Assembly (NCBI GenBank): GCA_963663315.1
Contig: OY760176.1
Span: forward strand, 2,418,001-2,482,000
Source: G963663315 sp963663315
Lineage (GTDB): Bacteria; Pseudomonadota; Gammaproteobacteria; Arenicellales; Poriferihabitantaceae
Length of the DNA: 64,000 bases
Direction: 5' to 3'
Every line of letters begins with the position of its first letter. Positions within the stretch are counted from its first letter, which is position 1. The notes beneath the pieces were generated by a model. That model worked only from the letters and a program-made list of their open reading frames with translations. It was not told where the DNA came from and did no database searches. Positions 61,767-64,000 of this stretch are shown here, piece after piece. Both the position numbers and the translations under genes were made by a program.

Positions 61767-62484
61767 TCCGATTCGACTATCGAAAGTAATGGCACAGCGA
61801 GGGCTGTGCTCAAGGCGTGAAGCAGACCGTTTTATTGAACAGGGACAGGTTCGGGTCGATGGCCGGATTGTCTCCAGGCTGGGCATCAAAATCCGACCTG
61901 ATCAGACCGTTTCCCTGGACCGGCAGGCGATCCTGGCACAGTCAAGGCAAGTCACGGTGCTGCTTAACAAACCACCGGGGTATGTGTCGGGGCTGCCTGA
62001 AAAAGGGTATCCTTCCGCCGTCAGGTTGATCACCGGAAATAATGCTCAGATACCGGGGCGCCGGGCGCCGGACCGGCATGGACTGGCGCCTGCCGGCAGA
62101 TTGGATATCGATTCCACGGGGCTGATCGTATTTACCCGGGATGGTCGGATCGCCCGTTGCCTGATTGCTCCAGACAGTACGATAGAAAAAGAATATCATG
62201 TGCGGATAGAGGGTAATATTACCCGCGCAAAATTGAAACTGCTCAGTCACGGTCTGTCCCTGGATGGCAGGGCATTGAAGCCTGCGATTGTAGTGCAACG
62301 CCACGATCTTGAGCTTGGCATCATCCTGACCGAAGGTAGAAAAAGGCAGATTCGCCGTATGTGTGAGCTGGTTGATCTCAGGGTATCTGGATTGACCCGG
62401 GTCAGAATAGGTCGAATCCCGCTGGGTAATCTTCAGCGCGGGAAATGGCGACTGCTCAATCCCGCAGAAACATTCACTGTCTGA
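61759..62484 (+). CDS. rRNA pseudouridine synthase, RsuA/RluB/E/F family
   Basis: A 241-residue RNA pseudouridine synthase with an N-terminal S4 RNA-binding domain (RLSKVMAQRGLCSRREADR). The catalytic Asp is in PAGRLDIDSTGLIVFTRDG. It is close to RluF in size and order of domains, but assignment to a particular 23S site is uncertain. It starts at a TTG overlapping the end of purB by 8 bp. An LTEGRKRQIRRMCEL motif completes the fold. Confidence 0.88.
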   Translation: MTDPIRLSKVMAQRGLCSRREADRFIEQGQVRVDGRIVSRLGIKIRPDQTVSLDRQAILAQSRQVTVLLNKPPGYVSGLPEKGYPSAVRLITGNNAQIPGRRAPDRHGLAPAGRLDIDSTGLIVFTRDGRIARCLIAPDSTIEKEYHVRIEGNITRAKLKLLSHGLSLDGRALKPAIVVQRHDLELGIILTEGRKRQIRRMCELVDLRVSGLTRVRIGRIPLGNLQRGKWRLLNPAETFTV

Positions 62485-62505
62485 TCGAGAACCGACGCTG
62501 ACCTG

Positions 62506-63546
62506 ATGTATTCACTGGCTAGAGCGATTCTTTTCAAATTCGAAGCCGAAACGAGCCACCATCTGGCCATGACGGGACTTGCCTTTGCATCGAGATCGAA
62601 GATTCTGTCCAGCATGATAGCCACAATGATGGGGGTTGGAAGACAGCTCAAGACCCGGCGCCGTCCGATAGAGGTCATGGGAATCGAATTTCCCAACCCG
62701 GTGGGTCTGGCTGCGGGTCTTGACAAGGACGCTGTCGCCTGTAGCGCACTTCATCAACTGGGGTTCGGATGGATTGAACTCGGTACGGTGACACCCTTGC
62801 CACAGCCAGGCAAGCCGAAGCCAAGGATGTTCCGGTTACCCGAACATTGCGCAATGATCAATCGACTGGGGTTCAACAGCTCAGGGCTTGACCGGTTTAT
62901 TCACAACATCAAAAAAGCGGATCCAGCCATTATCAAGGGTATCAATATTGGCAAAAACGCCGCCACCCCGATCAGTGACGCGGTCAATGATTATATCCAG
63001 GGATTGCACCAGGTTCATGCTTACGCGGATTATGTGGCCATCAATATTTCATCGCCGAATACGCAAAACCTGAGAGACCTTCAACACGACGTAATGCTGG
63101 ACACGCTGCTGCACAGCCTGAATCACACACGCCAGCAATTATCGGACAGTTCCGGCAAAAGAATTCCTTTGGTGCTGAAAATATCCCCGGATGTGACCGA
63201 ATCCGAGGTCGATGCCATCGCCGCACTATTGAGAAAACATCAGATTGACGGGGTTTGCGCAACCAATACGACGGTTTCCAGAGAACAGATTGAATCGCAT
63301 CCCCTTGCAAGCGAAACGGGAGGCTTGAGTGGCATGCCTCTGCAAACCCTGTCAACCGGAATCATTTCCTCATTGTACAAAAACCTGCAGGGAGAAATCC
63401 CGATCATCGGGGTGGGCGGGATTCACAATGCGGAGTCGGCACAGGAGAAACTGGATGCGGGCGCCAGCCTGGTCCAGCTTTATACCGGATTTATATATCG
63501 GGGACCGAAACTGATCAGCGAAATTCTCGATCAGTGCGAGTTTTGA
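62506..63546 (+). CDS. pyrD: dihydroorotate dehydrogenase, class 2
   Basis: A 346-residue membrane-associated flavoprotein oxidising dihydroorotate to orotate with ubiquinone as acceptor. The N-terminal helix pair (about 1-40) marks class 2. It shows NPVGLAAGLDKDA, NISSPNTQNLRDLQ and the FMN-binding IIGVGGIHNAESAQEKLDAGASLVQ. The catalytic Ser of class 2 is within the NRLGFNSSGLD region. It starts 21 bp after the pseudouridine synthase. Confidence 0.95.
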   Translation: MYSLARAILFKFEAETSHHLAMTGLAFASRSKILSSMIATMMGVGRQLKTRRRPIEVMGIEFPNPVGLAAGLDKDAVACSALHQLGFGWIELGTVTPLPQPGKPKPRMFRLPEHCAMINRLGFNSSGLDRFIHNIKKADPAIIKGINIGKNAATPISDAVNDYIQGLHQVHAYADYVAINISSPNTQNLRDLQHDVMLDTLLHSLNHTRQQLSDSSGKRIPLVLKISPDVTESEVDAIAALLRKHQIDGVCATNTTVSREQIESHPLASETGGLSGMPLQTLSTGIISSLYKNLQGEIPIIGVGGIHNAESAQEKLDAGASLVQLYTGFIYRGPKLISEILDQCEF

Positions 63547-63627
63547 AGTTCAGGTATATCGTCCCCGCACCCACACCCATATCCGGCGTTCGCGTATGAC
63601 CTCCTTGATTTGCGCCATGCGCCTGAT

Positions 63628-64000
63628 TCATGACCAGATTGCATGACCAAAAATCTGAATGTAGCCCTCGACGATCATCCTGACCGCAACATACAGGATA
63701 ATTACCAGTCCCAGGTAGCCGATCCATCTGTGTTTTTGCAGTATATCTGCGATCAATGCCGCAGCTATGGTCATGAATACGACCGAAAGCGTCAGGCCGA
63801 AAACCAATATTCCGCTATGACCATCCGCAACCCCGGCAACAGCGAGGACATTATCGAGTGACATGGAAACATCTGCCATGACAATCTGAAAAACAGCCGA
63901 GCGCAACGGCGGATTTTGTTCTTCATCCGGGGCAGTATCGGATGGCGTTTCGTGAGGATGCCGCAGGTCCTGCCATAATTTCCAGCAGATCCAGAGCAGC
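63628..64000 (-). CDS. TerC/YjbE-family membrane protein, partial
   Basis: The C-terminal part of an integral membrane protein of the TerC/YjbE family, cut by the right edge. The frame continues to position 64000 (reading LWICWKLWQDLR near the edge). A soluble, Pro/Glu-rich loop is followed by membrane segments carrying IVMADVSMSLDNVLAVAG, the family motif that has acidic residues within the membrane. Members take part in metal (manganese) export. It is convergent with pyrD. Confidence 0.8.
   Translation of the reverse strand, partial: LLWICWKLWQDLRHPHETPSDTAPDEEQNPPLRSAVFQIVMADVSMSLDNVLAVAGVADGHSGILVFGLTLSVVFMTIAAALIADILQKHRWIGYLGLVIILYVAVRMIVEGYIQIFGHAIWS

Noticed and set aside
1..64000. 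tRNA or rRNA genes
   Set aside because: No cloverleaf with a TTCRA-type arm next to a CCA end, and no rRNA-like conserved blocks, were seen by eye. A tRNAscan-SE or Infernal run would be decisive.

Overview
The window reads as a gammaproteobacterial chromosome, roughly half G+C. The core half carries several gammaproteobacterial gene blocks: lptCAB with hpf-ptsN-rapZ, aroKB-gltBD-hemE, and petABC-sspAB-hslVU. The organism has an outer membrane (Lpt, KDO synthesis, PBP1A), aerobic respiration (cytochrome bc1), a small regulatory PTS and a catalase-peroxidase. Uptake of a polyamine-like solute, an amidohydrolase of the N,N-dimethylformamidase family and a corrinoid methyl-transfer set suggest growth on small methylated or amide nitrogen compounds. 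A marine or host-associated origin is possible but is only an inference.

Region 1-5924 is an accessory island built from debris and a small defence-like operon. It holds a decayed gene tail with 12-bp tandem repeats, an HNH nuclease gene inside a 1.02-kb repeat, a broken hsdM, an orphan group II intron domain V, and an intact operon of a ParB-fold protein, an unrecognised Mrr-like protein and a Dam-type adenine methylase. The 1.02-kb repeat recurs inverted at 16029-17050, so the two copies bracket about 14.3 kb.

Region 5994-15962 is one catabolic unit on the minus strand: potD-potA-potB-potC-P1 peptidase-aminotransferase-dmfA1-dmfA2. It is divergent from a frameshifted RpiR-type regulator. 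Region 17288-22578 holds a sulfotransferase-like gene, a Bcr/CflA efflux pump, katG and a phosphoribosyltransferase. Region 22734-27568 is a five-gene corrinoid/tetrahydrofolate methyl-transfer cassette with its reactivase but without a substrate-specific methyltransferase.

Region 27820-34618 (minus) is ptsI-ptsH-rapZ-ptsN-hpf-lptB-lptA-lptC-kdsD, lacking rpoN and kdsC at their usual places. Region 34687-36483 has a DUF1244 gene and a two-gene GIY-YIG/YaaA-like cassette. mrcA (minus) then faces aroK-aroB-gltB-gltD-hemE, with pilMNOPQ absent from its customary site. A mazEF cassette sits between two identical 57-bp copies of the hemE 3' end.

Region 48994-56538 (minus) runs petA-petB-petC-sspA-sspB-hslV-hslU-plsC-rpoH, with a perfect CIRCE operator upstream of rpoH. 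Then follow rmuC, yggX, a secreted unknown, mnmA, purB, a pseudouridine synthase, pyrD and a TerC-family gene cut by the right edge. No rRNA, tRNA or CRISPR array was seen.
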